From assembly GCA_018376445.1 (NCBI GenBank), contig JAHABL010000012.1, positions 1 through 54,060 of the forward strand: a DNA stretch of 54,060 bases, given 5' to 3'. Positions within the stretch are counted from its first letter, which is position 1, and each line of letters opens with the position of its first letter. Both the position numbers and the translations under genes were made by a program. This DNA comes from Mycobacteriales bacterium (GTDB lineage: Bacteria; Actinomycetota; Actinomycetes; Mycobacteriales; Mycobacteriaceae). The notes under the pieces were generated by a model, which did no database searches, was not told where the DNA came from, and was given only the letters and a program-made list of their open reading frames with translations. Shown piece by piece: positions 25,450-33,550 of the stretch.

Positions 25450-27057
25450 TCACAAAAATAACAAGCCTCTATCATCATAGACACTTGCTGCATTATTATT
25501 CCCACAGCGGATAGCACGGTCGAGTGCCATGATGGTCGCAATCGCTCCATCAATCTTCTCCGTTGATTTTTCTTTATCGGCTTTGATGTTTCCTGCTGGG
25601 TCAGTTCGAATGAAGATGTTATCCATATTCCACCGAAGAACGGGATGCGCACCATGAGCGATTTTCTGCTCTAGAGTTAGTTTCATCAATTCTTTGGTCG
25701 GCGGGCTCATATCCTTAAACCCTTGTCCGAAAGGTACAACCGTAAAGCCCATTCCCTCGAGGTTCTGAACCATCTGAACAGCACCCCAACGGTCAAAGGC
25801 GATTTCTCGGATGTTGTATTTCTGTCCGAGTTCCTCAATAAAGGTTTCAATGAACCCGTAATGAACGACATTCCCCTCAGTGGTTTTCAGCCACCCTTGC
25901 TTTTCCCATAAATCATAAGGGACATGGTCACGTTTCACCCGTAGGTCAAGCGTTTCCTCTGGTATCCAGAAATACGGCAAGATGACAAACTTATCATCCT
26001 CATCTTCGGGTGGAAAGACCAAAACAAAGGATGTAATGTCGGTCGTGCTGGAAAGGTCAAGCCCACCATAACAAACTCGTCCTTCTAGCGATTTCTCAGC
26101 TACCTTAAAACCACAAGCGTCCCATTTATCCATTGGCATCCACCGAATGGCTTGTTTCACCCATTGGTTTAGGCGTAACTGCCTGAATGAGTTTTCCTCG
26201 GCAGGGTTTTGCTTTGCCGACTCACAAGCTGCCTTGACCTTATCAATACCTACCGTGACACCAAGAGACGGATTCGCCTTCTTCCAAACTTTCGGATCTG
26301 TCCAATCATCACTTTCATCCGCCCCATAAATCACAGGATAGAAAGTCGTGTCGTGCTTGCGACCGTCAATAATATCAAGTGCCTTCTGATGCGTTTCATA
26401 ACAGATGGAATTGGTATCCGTCCCAGCAGTCGTAATCAAGAAATACAAAGGTTGGGTACGTGCATCACCTGAACCCTTCGTCATTACATCAAAGAGCTTA
26501 CGGTTGGGCTGGGTATGTAGCTCATCAAAGACGACACCGTGGATGTTAAAGCCGTGTTTGGAATAAGCCTCAGCTGACAAAACTTGATAAAAACTATTCG
26601 TTGGCTTGAAGACTATCCGTTTCTGTGAGGCAAGGATCTTCACTCGCTTATTCAATGCAGGACACATTCGCACCATATCGGCAGCCACCTCAAATACGAT
26701 AGAGGCTTGTTGCCGGTCAGCTGCACAACCATAAACCTCGGCACGTTCTTCACCATCACCACAAGTAAGCAACAGAGCTACCGCAGCCGCAAGTTCTGAT
26801 TTCCCCATTTTCTTGGGGATTTCAATGTAAGCCGTATTGAACTGCCGATAACCATTTGGCTTAACCGTGCCAAATAAATCACGGATGATTTGTTCCTGCC
26901 AATCAAGGAGTTCAAACGGTTTGCCCGCCCATGTTCCTTTGGTATGGCTCAGGCACTCGATAAAGTTCACGGCATAATCAGCTAAGTCTTTGTCATACTT
27001 GGACGATTTTTCCTTAAACTTGGTCGGCTTATATTTCTTTAAAGGCAACCGCACCAC
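25450..27057 (-). CDS. terL: Terminase large subunit
   Basis: A 535-aa packaging motor. The ATPase domain has a Walker A variant P-K-K-M-G-K-S-E near residue 83 and Walker B V-V-F-D-E-L near residue 174, followed by T-T-A-G coupling motif. The RNase H-like nuclease domain begins near residue 330 with Y-G-G-L-D-L-S-S-T-T-D and has I-A-F-D-R-W-G as its second acidic site. It belongs to the terminase family of HK97-like cos phages. Unusually terS is separated from it by about 3 kb of methyltransferase, SAM synthetase and DUF genes. Confidence 0.94.
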   Translation of the reverse strand: MVRLPLKKYKPTKFKEKSSKYDKDLADYAVNFIECLSHTKGTWAGKPFELLDWQEQIIRDLFGTVKPNGYRQFNTAYIEIPKKMGKSELAAAVALLLTCGDGEERAEVYGCAADRQQASIVFEVAADMVRMCPALNKRVKILASQKRIVFKPTNSFYQVLSAEAYSKHGFNIHGVVFDELHTQPNRKLFDVMTKGSGDARTQPLYFLITTAGTDTNSICYETHQKALDIIDGRKHDTTFYPVIYGADESDDWTDPKVWKKANPSLGVTVGIDKVKAACESAKQNPAEENSFRQLRLNQWVKQAIRWMPMDKWDACGFKVAEKSLEGRVCYGGLDLSSTTDITSFVLVFPPEDEDDKFVILPYFWIPEETLDLRVKRDHVPYDLWEKQGWLKTTEGNVVHYGFIETFIEELGQKYNIREIAFDRWGAVQMVQNLEGMGFTVVPFGQGFKDMSPPTKELMKLTLEQKIAHGAHPVLRWNMDNIFIRTDPAGNIKADKEKSTEKIDGAIATIMALDRAIRCGNNNAASVYDDRGLLFL

Positions 27058-27068
27058 TCCTTTCCATA

Positions 27069-27091
27069 AGAAAAACAGCCCTCAAGCTGTT
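27069..27091 (-). terminator. Short hairpin between DUF cluster and terL
   Basis: A 6-bp AACAGC/GCTGTT stem (27074-27091) is followed by a T-run on the minus strand. It is weak and may only reduce transcription. Confidence 0.5.
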
Positions 27092-27101
27092 CTTCAAAAT
27101 T

Positions 27102-27326
27102 TTAGTTGTAAGTCGCAAGCACATATTGTAGTGCTTTCTCAACCGCAGCATCGCTTGGTTCAATATCCCATCCACGGTCGTAGTCGGCGACAATCTTTCC
27201 CTTCACTCTCAGTTCGAGTTTGGAAATGCAACCTTCGTCAATCCCAAACTCGCTTGGTTCTTCAAAATGCTTTACACTGAAGGTTACGTTGGTCTTATCA
27301 ATCTTAATCACACCATTAGTCCACAT
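27102..27326 (-). CDS. Small phage protein of unknown function (74 aa)
   Basis: A 74-aa acidic protein with alternating beta-like segments (I-K-I-D-K-T-N-V-T-F-S-V) and a C-terminal helix. Similar small proteins occur upstream of terL in related phages, but no function is known to me. The start at 27326 has AGGAG upstream and overlaps the DUF5049 gene. Confidence 0.65.
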   Translation of the reverse strand: MWTNGVIKIDKTNVTFSVKHFEEPSEFGIDEGCISKLELRVKGKIVADYDRGWDIEPSDAAVEKALQYVLATYN

Positions 27327-27504
27327 CAGATTCATCTCCTGTCATGATGAAATGCACGTACTCCTTCTTGTGGTCTTCAATGAAAATCACGAGTTCAAAG
27401 AAGTTACGCTCATGAGCTAGTCGCTGCACGTAATTGGTGTCGAGCATGTTTGTCAGCCCCGACTCTTGAATGGCAATGATTTGTTTCTTAATTCTTGGAT
27501 TCAT
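27316..27504 (-). CDS. DUF5049 family phage protein
   Basis: A 62-aa protein with the DUF5049 pattern: I-x-A-I-Q-E-S-G-L-T-N-M, then V-Q-R-L-A-H-E-R-N-F-F-E-L-V and the end H-F-I-M-T-G. Function unknown. It overlaps both neighbours in a tightly packed run of small genes between the ParB-methyltransferase and terL. Confidence 0.8.
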   Translation of the reverse strand: MNPRIKKQIIAIQESGLTNMLDTNYVQRLAHERNFFELVIFIEDHKKEYVHFIMTGDESDVD

Positions 27505-27682
27505 TTTGCCCATCCTTTCTGCCTTGCTCGTAGGCTGCGATTAACGCATCCTCAAGGCTCCACACGGCAATGTCGAGGAAATCTTCACGGTCACTGTTAT
27601 GTGCCTTCAAGTCACCCCGTTCAGGCAAACCGTAGATGTGTTTCTTGGCAATGTTGTAGATTTTACGCTTGCTCACTCCCAT
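27488..27682 (-). CDS. DUF6900-like phage protein
   Basis: A 64-aa protein with L-x-x-H-N-S-D-R-E-D-F-L-D-I-A-V-W-S-L and A-L-I-A-A-Y-E-Q-G-R, resembling DUF6900. The function is unknown. It lies 2 bp after the DUF4314 gene. Confidence 0.7.
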   Translation of the reverse strand: MGVSKRKIYNIAKKHIYGLPERGDLKAHNSDREDFLDIAVWSLEDALIAAYEQGRKDGQNESKN

Positions 27683-27684
27683 GG

Positions 27685-28074
27685 TTAGAACCCCTTTCTC
27701 ACTCGAACCATATCCCAGTTATGTTCAGTTGGATAAAAGTCCACCCAGACCAAGTCGTCATTCAACACCATGTCGGTGACAAAATCCCAAGCTTCTTCAT
27801 AAGTCTCATATTCCTTAACGGTTCCGTTTTGGAAAACCAGTTTGAAGCTTTTCTTGGGCTTGACGATTCGCACCATGTCCTCCCCGTACAACACGTTGAG
27901 GCTTGAACCATTGTCCCATTTCACGAGAAGCGAACCAATGTCATCCACCCCCGTCACCGTTCCCTGTGTGCCCTTTGGTGGGGCGTACGTGTCGCTCATG
28001 GCTACCAGTTCCACCCGTGTGCCTTCAGGGTATGTTTCTTTCAAGCGTTCGATTGTTTCACGATTTGGCATCAT
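27685..28074 (-). CDS. DUF4314 domain protein
   Basis: A 129-aa protein. Residues 1-65 match DUF4314, an SH3-like beta-barrel (Y-P-E-G-T-R-V-E-L, G-T-Q-G-T-V-T-G-V-D-D-I-G-S-L-L-V-K-W-D-N-G-S). The C-terminal half is a second small alpha/beta domain. ATG at 28074 is chosen for AGGAGG eight bases upstream. It heads the small-gene cluster before terL. Confidence 0.8.
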   Translation of the reverse strand: MMPNRETIERLKETYPEGTRVELVAMSDTYAPPKGTQGTVTGVDDIGSLLVKWDNGSSLNVLYGEDMVRIVKPKKSFKLVFQNGTVKEYETYEEAWDFVTDMVLNDDLVWVDFYPTEHNWDMVRVRKGF

Positions 28075-28106
28075 CTTGATGTCCTCCTTTTGCTTTTTGT
28101 TCATTA

Positions 28107-28142
28107 CATATATCACTCAGAAAGCCTTTTATATCAAGTGAT
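28107..28142 (-). promoter_or_regulatory. 34-bp repeated element, copy 2 (upstream of DUF4314 gene)
   Basis: On the minus strand it opens with ATCACTTGATATAA, then a variable stretch, and closes with GAGTGATATAT. The ends ATCACT and AGTGAT are perfect inverted repeats. It is the same layout as 6943-6976. Confidence 0.5.
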
Positions 28143-28161
28143 TAGCCAGTTCTTAATGGTT

Positions 28162-29412
28162 TTAGTTGATACAATCGTCCCTCGAAAACACATCTTCATA
28201 GGTGAGCGTTTGAGCATCGCGGATCACTCGAACAGATTCAGCTGAACCAACCTGTTCGATATAACGATTCACAATCACGTCAACGAACTTCTCATCCAGT
28301 TCAATCGTGTGGCAAATGCGGTTTGTCTGCTCACAAGCAATAAGAGTTGAACCACTACCACCAAATGGATCAAGGACGATGCAGTTACTCATGCTCGAAT
28401 TGGTGATTGGATAGGCAAGCAACGGAATAGGTTTCATGGTTGGGTGGTCGCCATTTTTCTTTGGTTTATCAAATTCCCAAATGGTCGACTCTTTGCGACC
28501 TGTATACCACTGATGTTTCCCTTTCTTCTTCCAGCCATAGAGGACTGGCTCATGTTGCCATTGATAAGGAGAGCGACCAAGGACGAGACTTTGTTTCTTC
28601 CAAATACAAGTCCCTGAGAGGTAAAATCCTGCGTCCACAAAGGCTTTACGAAAATTCAATCCCTCCGTATCGGCATGGAACACATAAATGCTGGCATCGT
28701 CTGCCATTGATTTTTCCATACAAGAAAAAGCGTCATACAGGAATGTGTAGAACGCCTCGTTTGCCATATTGTCATTTTTGATTTTGCCCGCACTGCCTTC
28801 GTAATTCACGTTGTAAGGAGGATCCGTCACGGTGAGATTGGCAAGTTTGCCATCCATCAGGACATCATAGGTTTCTTGCTTGGTACTGTCCCCGCAAACA
28901 AGACGGTGATTGCCAAGCAACCACAAGTCCCCGGTTTTCGAGAAGGTTGGTTTCTCAAGTTCGGCATCCACATCAAACTCATCTTCTTGAGCTTCTGCAT
29001 CACCATTCAGTAACTGGTCAATCTCAGCGGGATCAAATCCGAGCAAGTCCAAATCGAAGTCCGCACCTTGAAGGTCAGACAATTCAATCGAGAGCATTTC
29101 ATCATCCCAGCCAGCGTTCATGGCAAGCTTGTTATCGGCAATGATGTAAGCTCGCTTTTGCGCCTCTGTCAGATGCTCGATAAAGATACAAGGCACTTCT
29201 TTAATGCCTTCTTCCTTCGCCGCCATGATTCGTCCATGACCTGCGATGACATTAAAGTCTTTGTCAATCAAGCATGGATTCAGAAAACCAAACTCTCTGA
29301 GTGAGGCTCGCAGTTGAAGCACCTGTTCCTTGGAGTGAGTTCGTGAATTCCTTGCATAGGGAACGAGCTTTTCAATGTCTACCTTTTCAAAATGGTCGAT
29401 TGTTTTAATCAT
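28162..29412 (-). CDS. ParB-like nuclease domain fused to DNA methyltransferase
   Basis: A 416-aa phage methyltransferase. Residues 1-100 are a ParB/sulfiredoxin-like domain (L-V-P-Y-A-R-N-S-R-T-H, then V-I-A-G-H-G-R). The catalytic domain has motif IV D-P-P-Y-N-V near residue 197 and motif I D-P-F-G-G-S-G-S-T near residue 349, the beta order, meaning N6-adenine or N4-cytosine methylation. It modifies phage DNA, probably against host restriction. It lies 1 bp from the SAM synthetase gene, which would supply its cofactor. Confidence 0.92.
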   Translation of the reverse strand: MIKTIDHFEKVDIEKLVPYARNSRTHSKEQVLQLRASLREFGFLNPCLIDKDFNVIAGHGRIMAAKEEGIKEVPCIFIEHLTEAQKRAYIIADNKLAMNAGWDDEMLSIELSDLQGADFDLDLLGFDPAEIDQLLNGDAEAQEDEFDVDAELEKPTFSKTGDLWLLGNHRLVCGDSTKQETYDVLMDGKLANLTVTDPPYNVNYEGSAGKIKNDNMANEAFYTFLYDAFSCMEKSMADDASIYVFHADTEGLNFRKAFVDAGFYLSGTCIWKKQSLVLGRSPYQWQHEPVLYGWKKKGKHQWYTGRKESTIWEFDKPKKNGDHPTMKPIPLLAYPITNSSMSNCIVLDPFGGSGSTLIACEQTNRICHTIELDEKFVDVIVNRYIEQVGSAESVRVIRDAQTLTYEDVFSRDDCIN

Positions 29413-30195
29413 CTAGAACAACCCCCATTCTGCTAATTTCTCGAATCCACCAAGCTGATTCACGAAGTCACGCGCTTCCTCTACAATTACCGAGTAAGGC
29501 AAGCCATCAACTTCCTCATCACCAATGGCACAGATTAGTTCAACTGGCTTTCCTGTTTGTTGGGCCTTGAGGAATGCGTGGATGTTAATTGATACATCCG
29601 CCTTGGATAAGTCTTTACCATGCAGCCCTCCACCTGTGACTGAATCAGCCATGTCTGAACCAAGTTTGCGGTTGGTCGCTCCTGTATCAACATCAGTGCC
29701 GCCAGTCCAATCGCCTAGGGGATTGATTTGAGCAAATGGATACAAGTCTTTAAGTTCAGCAGTTTTCGCATGGCTTTGACAGATAATCAAACGCTCACCA
29801 TCCAGAATGAACTTCCCGTCTGTCGGATATTTCTCATAAAGCTCACGGACGATTTTCGAGATTTTAAGCTGTTCATCAGTCAGTGGTACTCCTTTGAAGA
29901 TGCCGTTATCCCCACAACGAATTGCATCAACTTGATTTTCGGCTAACTCCTCGTCTTGTGGCACGACCACAATATCTTGTTTAACATCCCCCGCGATACG
30001 TTTGATTGCCTTACGCACTTCCTCAAAAGAAAGAGCAGTCGAGGTTTCAATAATCACATGACAGATGCCATGCCCGATTAAAATCTCAACTGCTATCTTT
30101 GGATTCTTGTCTTCTTGGTAAGCCAAGTCCACGATTGCCCCAGCAATACGGTCGGCAATTTTATCAGGGTGGCTCGGATTTACTTTTTCTATCAT
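29413..30195 (-). CDS. Compact S-adenosylmethionine synthetase (MetK-like)
   Basis: A 260-aa protein matching MetK along its length: S-H-P-D-K-I-A-D-R-I near residue 8, I-G-H-G-I-C-H-V-I-I-E, R-C-G-D-N-G-I-F-K-G, Q-S-H-A-K-T, and the loop V-T-G-G-G-L-H-G-K-D near residue 186. Host enzymes are about 390-400 aa, so this is a shortened form with linkers removed but key loops kept. It should make SAM from methionine and ATP for the neighbouring methyltransferases. The start at 30195 has AAAGGA upstream; the longer frame begins in terS. Confidence 0.88.
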   Translation of the reverse strand: MIEKVNPSHPDKIADRIAGAIVDLAYQEDKNPKIAVEILIGHGICHVIIETSTALSFEEVRKAIKRIAGDVKQDIVVVPQDEELAENQVDAIRCGDNGIFKGVPLTDEQLKISKIVRELYEKYPTDGKFILDGERLIICQSHAKTAELKDLYPFAQINPLGDWTGGTDVDTGATNRKLGSDMADSVTGGGLHGKDLSKADVSINIHAFLKAQQTGKPVELICAIGDEEVDGLPYSVIVEEARDFVNQLGGFEKLAEWGLF

Positions 30196-30199
30196 TGGT

Positions 30200-30778
30200 T
30201 TAATTTCCTTTCCTTGAACGGAGCAATCGCTCCATTGCATCATCATTTGGACTGCCTTCAAAATCTGTCGTGCAGTTTTGTTTCACAATATCGAAAATCT
30301 CATACCAGAGGAGATTGGCTTGTTTCTGAAAACTTTGGCTCATCGTCACAAATGGGCTCGTCACGACACCACCTGTCGTTGGGTGTTTCCCGAGCAGACC
30401 ATACTGGCTGACAGCCTGTTCACACTGAATATAACGAGCAAAGGCTTGTGCATAGCCTTCAAGCACCCTTGGGCTGACGAGTTTCTCGCAACCACGCTCC
30501 TTAAGCCATAACCATGTCTCCCGGAATAATTCATCCGCTCCCAATGTTGTACCGTCCTTCTGTTTGGCCGAAAGGTACTCACTTGGGTCTGGCATATCAG
30601 CTCCCTCAAGTTCTGCGCCCTCACCAATATCACCACCAACCAATAGTGTCTCTGGTTCAAATTCATGGATTTCGATTCGTTTACCGGACTTACTGGCTGC
30701 TAATTTATCTGCTAGAGGCGTTGGTTTAGAACCTGCCTTCGCACGTCTACCGCCTCTGTTTGTACCGTCTCTTGCGAT
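30200..30778 (-). CDS. terS: Terminase small subunit (P27 family), apparent ATC start
   Basis: A 192-aa protein of the P27 small terminase family, which binds the cos DNA and hands it to TerL. The protein begins A-R-D-G-T-N-R-G-G-R-R, which in relatives directly follows the initiator Met. Here that codon is ATC, yet GGAGG lies at the ideal eight bases upstream. The only upstream alternative in frame is TTG at 30862, which has no ribosome binding site. The conserved helical C-terminal half (Y-A-x-x-F-A-R-Y-I-Q-C-E, S-Q-S-F-Q-K-Q-A-N-L-L-W) is intact. Confidence 0.88.
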   Translation of the reverse strand: MARDGTNRGGRRAKAGSKPTPLADKLAASKSGKRIEIHEFEPETLLVGGDIGEGAELEGADMPDPSEYLSAKQKDGTTLGADELFRETWLWLKERGCEKLVSPRVLEGYAQAFARYIQCEQAVSQYGLLGKHPTTGGVVTSPFVTMSQSFQKQANLLWYEIFDIVKQNCTTDFEGSPNDDAMERLLRSRKGN

Positions 30779-30878
30779 TGTTCTCGCCTCCTTTTTCTCT
30801 TGGGGGTTAATAGGGCCTTTGAATTGAACTTTTTGCGCGTGAGAGCCTAGCGCGCTGTTCAATTCGACAGGTCGTAGA

Positions 30879-30909
30879 GATGTTGACCGCCCCTCCCCAT
30901 CAGTACGTT
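30879..30909. other. Candidate cos region
   Basis: A 47-bp gap between the HNH gene and the terS frame contains GGGGAGGGGCGG on the minus strand. In HNH-terminase phages with 3' overhangs the cohesive end lies in this gap or close to it. No cut site can be assigned from sequence alone. Confidence 0.35.
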
Positions 30910-31275
30910 CTACAAGATAGTTTTATCTTTCGCGTTCATTCGTGTCATGTGGATTCGTGAATGGCAGGACTTACACACGCTCATCAAATTTGAAAAGTCA
31001 TGCGTTCCACCTTCACTCAGTTCTTTGATGTGATGGACAATCTCGGTTGACGTGAGCCTTCCTTCTGCCTGACACATCTCACACAGAGGATGAGCTGCCA
31101 CATATCTTGCCCTTATCTTTTTCCAAGCTCTGCCGTAACGTTTGTTGGTCTCCGGATCACGTTCGTATTTCTCGTAACGTTTCCTCGCAAGTAATCTATG
31201 CTCTTCGCAATAGTCGGCATGCGTGAGGTGCGGACAACCTGGATACTTACAGGGTTTAGCTGGTTTCATTGGCAT
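30910..31275 (-). CDS. HNH endonuclease (packaging-associated)
   Basis: A 121-aa HNH nuclease with a zinc-binding N-terminus (C-K-Y-P-G-C) and the catalytic block I-V-H-H-I, N-L-M-S-V-C-K-S-C-H-S-R-I-H near residues 78-110. In HK97-like phages an HNH protein next to terS and terL is needed for specific cos cleavage. It is the first gene after the late promoter region. Confidence 0.93.
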   Translation of the reverse strand: MPMKPAKPCKYPGCPHLTHADYCEEHRLLARKRYEKYERDPETNKRYGRAWKKIRARYVAAHPLCEMCQAEGRLTSTEIVHHIKELSEGGTHDFSNLMSVCKSCHSRIHMTRMNAKDKTIL

Positions 31276-31301
31276 GGGTAGCTCTCCTTTCTGTGCAAAG
31301 T

Positions 31302-31332
31302 AAAAGCCCCCGAGGATTTCTCCACGAAGGCT
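31302..31332 (-). terminator. GAAA-loop hairpin in the late leader
   Basis: A 12-bp stem with one mismatch (arms 31305-31316 and 31321-31332) and a GAAA loop is followed by TTTTACTTT on the minus strand. It lies between the candidate late promoter and the HNH gene, so late transcripts must pass it. Confidence 0.65.
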
Positions 31333-31360
31333 TGGTAAACTATAGTTTTTTGATAATACT

Positions 31361-31421
31361 ATTTTACCACCTTAAATTAATTACACAATGTGTCATCGTC
31401 TCTCATGGACTCTCATTGTGT
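31361..31421 (-). promoter_or_regulatory. Candidate late promoter with activator-like inverted repeat
   Basis: On the minus strand there is a -35-like TTGTGT (31388-31383), 16 bp, and an extended -10 TGGTAAAAT (31366-31361). Overlapping and upstream is an inverted repeat, ACACAATG at 31414-31421 and CATTGTGT at 31383-31390 on that strand, with two direct copies of ATGAGAG between them. It lies just after the DUF1492 regulator gene, the classic place for the late promoter. Confidence 0.6.
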
Positions 31422-31429
31422 GTCAACTT

Positions 31430-31846
31430 TCAATTTGGGACTGAAAAATGCATTAATGCGTTGGAATGAATGCGGTGAACGGTGCTCTGAGAGTAACACA
31501 TCTGCTTGGCAATCATCCGCCAACTTTTCCCATTGACATACCTAGCTCTAAGCAAAGCTCGCTCGTCTACATCTTCAAGCAAGTCAATTGCTTCACTAAT
31601 GTCTAATTTCAAGGACAACAAAGCATGTTTTGCATTTTCAATCTTTGACTCCATATCTGCAATCCGCTCAAGACTTCGAATGAAAGGTGCTTCAGTATTC
31701 CTTGTCCCATTGTTAATACGTTCCTCATCATATCGAACTGCTGAAACGCTGCACGACAACGCTCGCATCTCTTCGAGGTCGACCTCAAGTGAATTGATGT
31801 GTTTCTTCATGGTATCTGTTTGTTTTAGATATTCTTTTGGTGTCAT
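31430..31846 (-). CDS. DUF1492 / ArpU-like late transcription regulator
   Basis: A 138-aa protein with an N-terminal coiled coil and a C-terminal sigma-region-4 helix-turn-helix (D-E-R-A-L-L-R-A-R-Y-V-N-G-K-S-W, then Y-S-Q-S-T-V-H-R-I-H). This family activates late operons in Firmicutes phages, and the gene directly precedes the late promoter region. The start at 31846 has GGAGGG upstream. Confidence 0.8.
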   Translation of the reverse strand: MTPKEYLKQTDTMKKHINSLEVDLEEMRALSCSVSAVRYDEERINNGTRNTEAPFIRSLERIADMESKIENAKHALLSLKLDISEAIDLLEDVDERALLRARYVNGKSWRMIAKQMCYSQSTVHRIHSNALMHFSVPN

Positions 31847-31857
31847 CTGCAACCCTC

Positions 31858-32202
31858 CTACTTGAACCATTCGATATGCATCAGGTGTTTTTCAGTCGAG
31901 GTGATAATGCTTTCAACTTCTTCCACCGAAATCCCTAGACCGTCAGCAATCTCCTCGAGTTCAAATCCCATATTGTAGCGAAGGTGAAACACACGAATTT
32001 TTAACGGCTCTTGAACTTCCAATGTTAGCTTTTGAAACCATGTCGTTAAATCAGCATAGAACTTAATCTTTTTAGAGATGCTTTCTTGAATATCCTCGCT
32101 AATTTGATATTCAGGATGTTCCTTCGATTGTTTCAAATAGAAGTCCAAATCAGCCCTCAGCTCTTTGCGTAATGCATATCGTTTTTCCAGTACACTAATC
32201 AT
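31858..32202 (-). CDS. Sigma-region-4-like phage regulator
   Basis: A 114-aa protein: coiled-coil N-terminus, then an HTH with R-V-F-H-L-R-Y-N-M-G-F-E-L-E-E-I-A-D-G-L and V-E-E-V-E-S-I-I. It resembles the DUF1492/RinA group and may act with the next gene as a pair of late regulators. The start at 32202 has GGAGG six bases upstream and overlaps the helicase gene by 8 nt. Confidence 0.65.
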   Translation of the reverse strand: MISVLEKRYALRKELRADLDFYLKQSKEHPEYQISEDIQESISKKIKFYADLTTWFQKLTLEVQEPLKIRVFHLRYNMGFELEEIADGLGISVEEVESIITSTEKHLMHIEWFK

Positions 32203-33550
32203 TTTTTTCCTCCAATCTTGCTTTGACGGCATCTATCAAACTTGCTTGAGTTTTATCTTTCAGTTTCAAAGCCAACATCACATCTTCATCAATCGTATCC
32301 TTGGCAATGATGTGATGAATTACCACGGTCTCGTTTTGCCCTTGTCGCCACAGTCTTGCATTTGTTTGTTGATAAAGCTCAAGGCTCCACGTCAATCCGA
32401 ACCAGACAAGGGTTGAACCTCCTGCTTGAAGGTTGAGTCCGTGACCAGCACTTGCAGGATGAATCACACCGATAGGAATATTTCCTTTGTTCCATTCCTC
32501 GATGTCTTTGGCAGTCTTAATTTGACGAACCTTGAACCGCTCTTTAATTCTCTCAAGGTCATGTTGAAACCAATAAGCGATAAGGATTGACTTGCCGTTT
32601 GCTCCTTCAATCAAATCTTCCAAGGCATCTAGCTTTTGGTCATGGATGTGGTGGCTGACGTTGAACTCGTCATAGATTGCTCCATTCGCCATCTGCAGTA
32701 ACTTGTTGGAAAGAACGGCTGCGTTGGCGGCATCAATATCCGCATCTTTGAGTTGTAGCACCAAGTCTGCCTTGAACTTGTCGTACTTGTGTTTCTCAGT
32801 CTCACCAAGAGAGACTGGCACTTCGTTTATCACAAGTTCTGGCATATCTAAGAAATCCACCGACTTCATGGAAATGGTGATGTCCGAAATCTTGTCATAG
32901 ATTTCCTGTTCCGCATTCTCCCTTGGTTTCCAAGAATAAATCTGCAGTCCATTTCGCTTATCCGGTAGGAAATACTTATCTCGATACCTCGAAATGTAAT
33001 ATTCCAAGCGCTCACCCATATCCAAGACCTTGAACTCCGCAAACAAATCCATAAGACCATTACTTGAAGGTGTGCCGGTCAAACCAACGATGCGGTCAAC
33101 CTTATGGCGAACTTGCATCAAGCTCGTGAACCTCTTTGCCTTATAGTTTTTGAAAGACGACAGCTCATCAATCACTACCATGTCAAAGTCGAAATCAAAG
33201 CCAGACTTCGTAATTAGCCAATCCAGGTTTTCTCGATTGATTAGATACAGGTCAGCTTTCTTCCAAAGTGCCTCTTTGCGTTGCTTGGGAGTGCCAAGAA
33301 CAACGGAATAGGTCAAATCTTTCAAGTGATCCCACTTTTCGATTTCATTGGGCCATGTCGATTGGGCTACTCTAAGAGGAGCCACAATCAAGACTTTCTT
33401 GATTGAGAAGTCGTCATGCATCAAATCCTTGATCGCTGTTAGCGTGGTCACCGTTTTGCCCAATCCCATTTCTAACAGAAGGGCGGCAATCTTGTTATTC
33501 TTGATAAAGTCTATTGAGTACTGCTGATACTCATGCGGAATAAATTTCAT
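32195..33550 (-). CDS. SNF2-family DNA helicase/translocase
   Basis: A 451-aa compact SNF2 helicase with Walker A M-G-L-G-K-T near residue 29, motif II V-I-D-E-L (a DEAH variant with Leu), motif III L-T-G-T-P-S, and motifs V-VI with Q-A-G-G-S and Q-Q-T-N-A-R-L-W-R-Q-G-Q. Phage SNF2 proteins of this size sit between the VRR-NUC nuclease and late regulators and act in replication or recombination. Confidence 0.93.
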   Translation of the reverse strand: MKFIPHEYQQYSIDFIKNNKIAALLLEMGLGKTVTTLTAIKDLMHDDFSIKKVLIVAPLRVAQSTWPNEIEKWDHLKDLTYSVVLGTPKQRKEALWKKADLYLINRENLDWLITKSGFDFDFDMVVIDELSSFKNYKAKRFTSLMQVRHKVDRIVGLTGTPSSNGLMDLFAEFKVLDMGERLEYYISRYRDKYFLPDKRNGLQIYSWKPRENAEQEIYDKISDITISMKSVDFLDMPELVINEVPVSLGETEKHKYDKFKADLVLQLKDADIDAANAAVLSNKLLQMANGAIYDEFNVSHHIHDQKLDALEDLIEGANGKSILIAYWFQHDLERIKERFKVRQIKTAKDIEEWNKGNIPIGVIHPASAGHGLNLQAGGSTLVWFGLTWSLELYQQTNARLWRQGQNETVVIHHIIAKDTIDEDVMLALKLKDKTQASLIDAVKARLEEKND

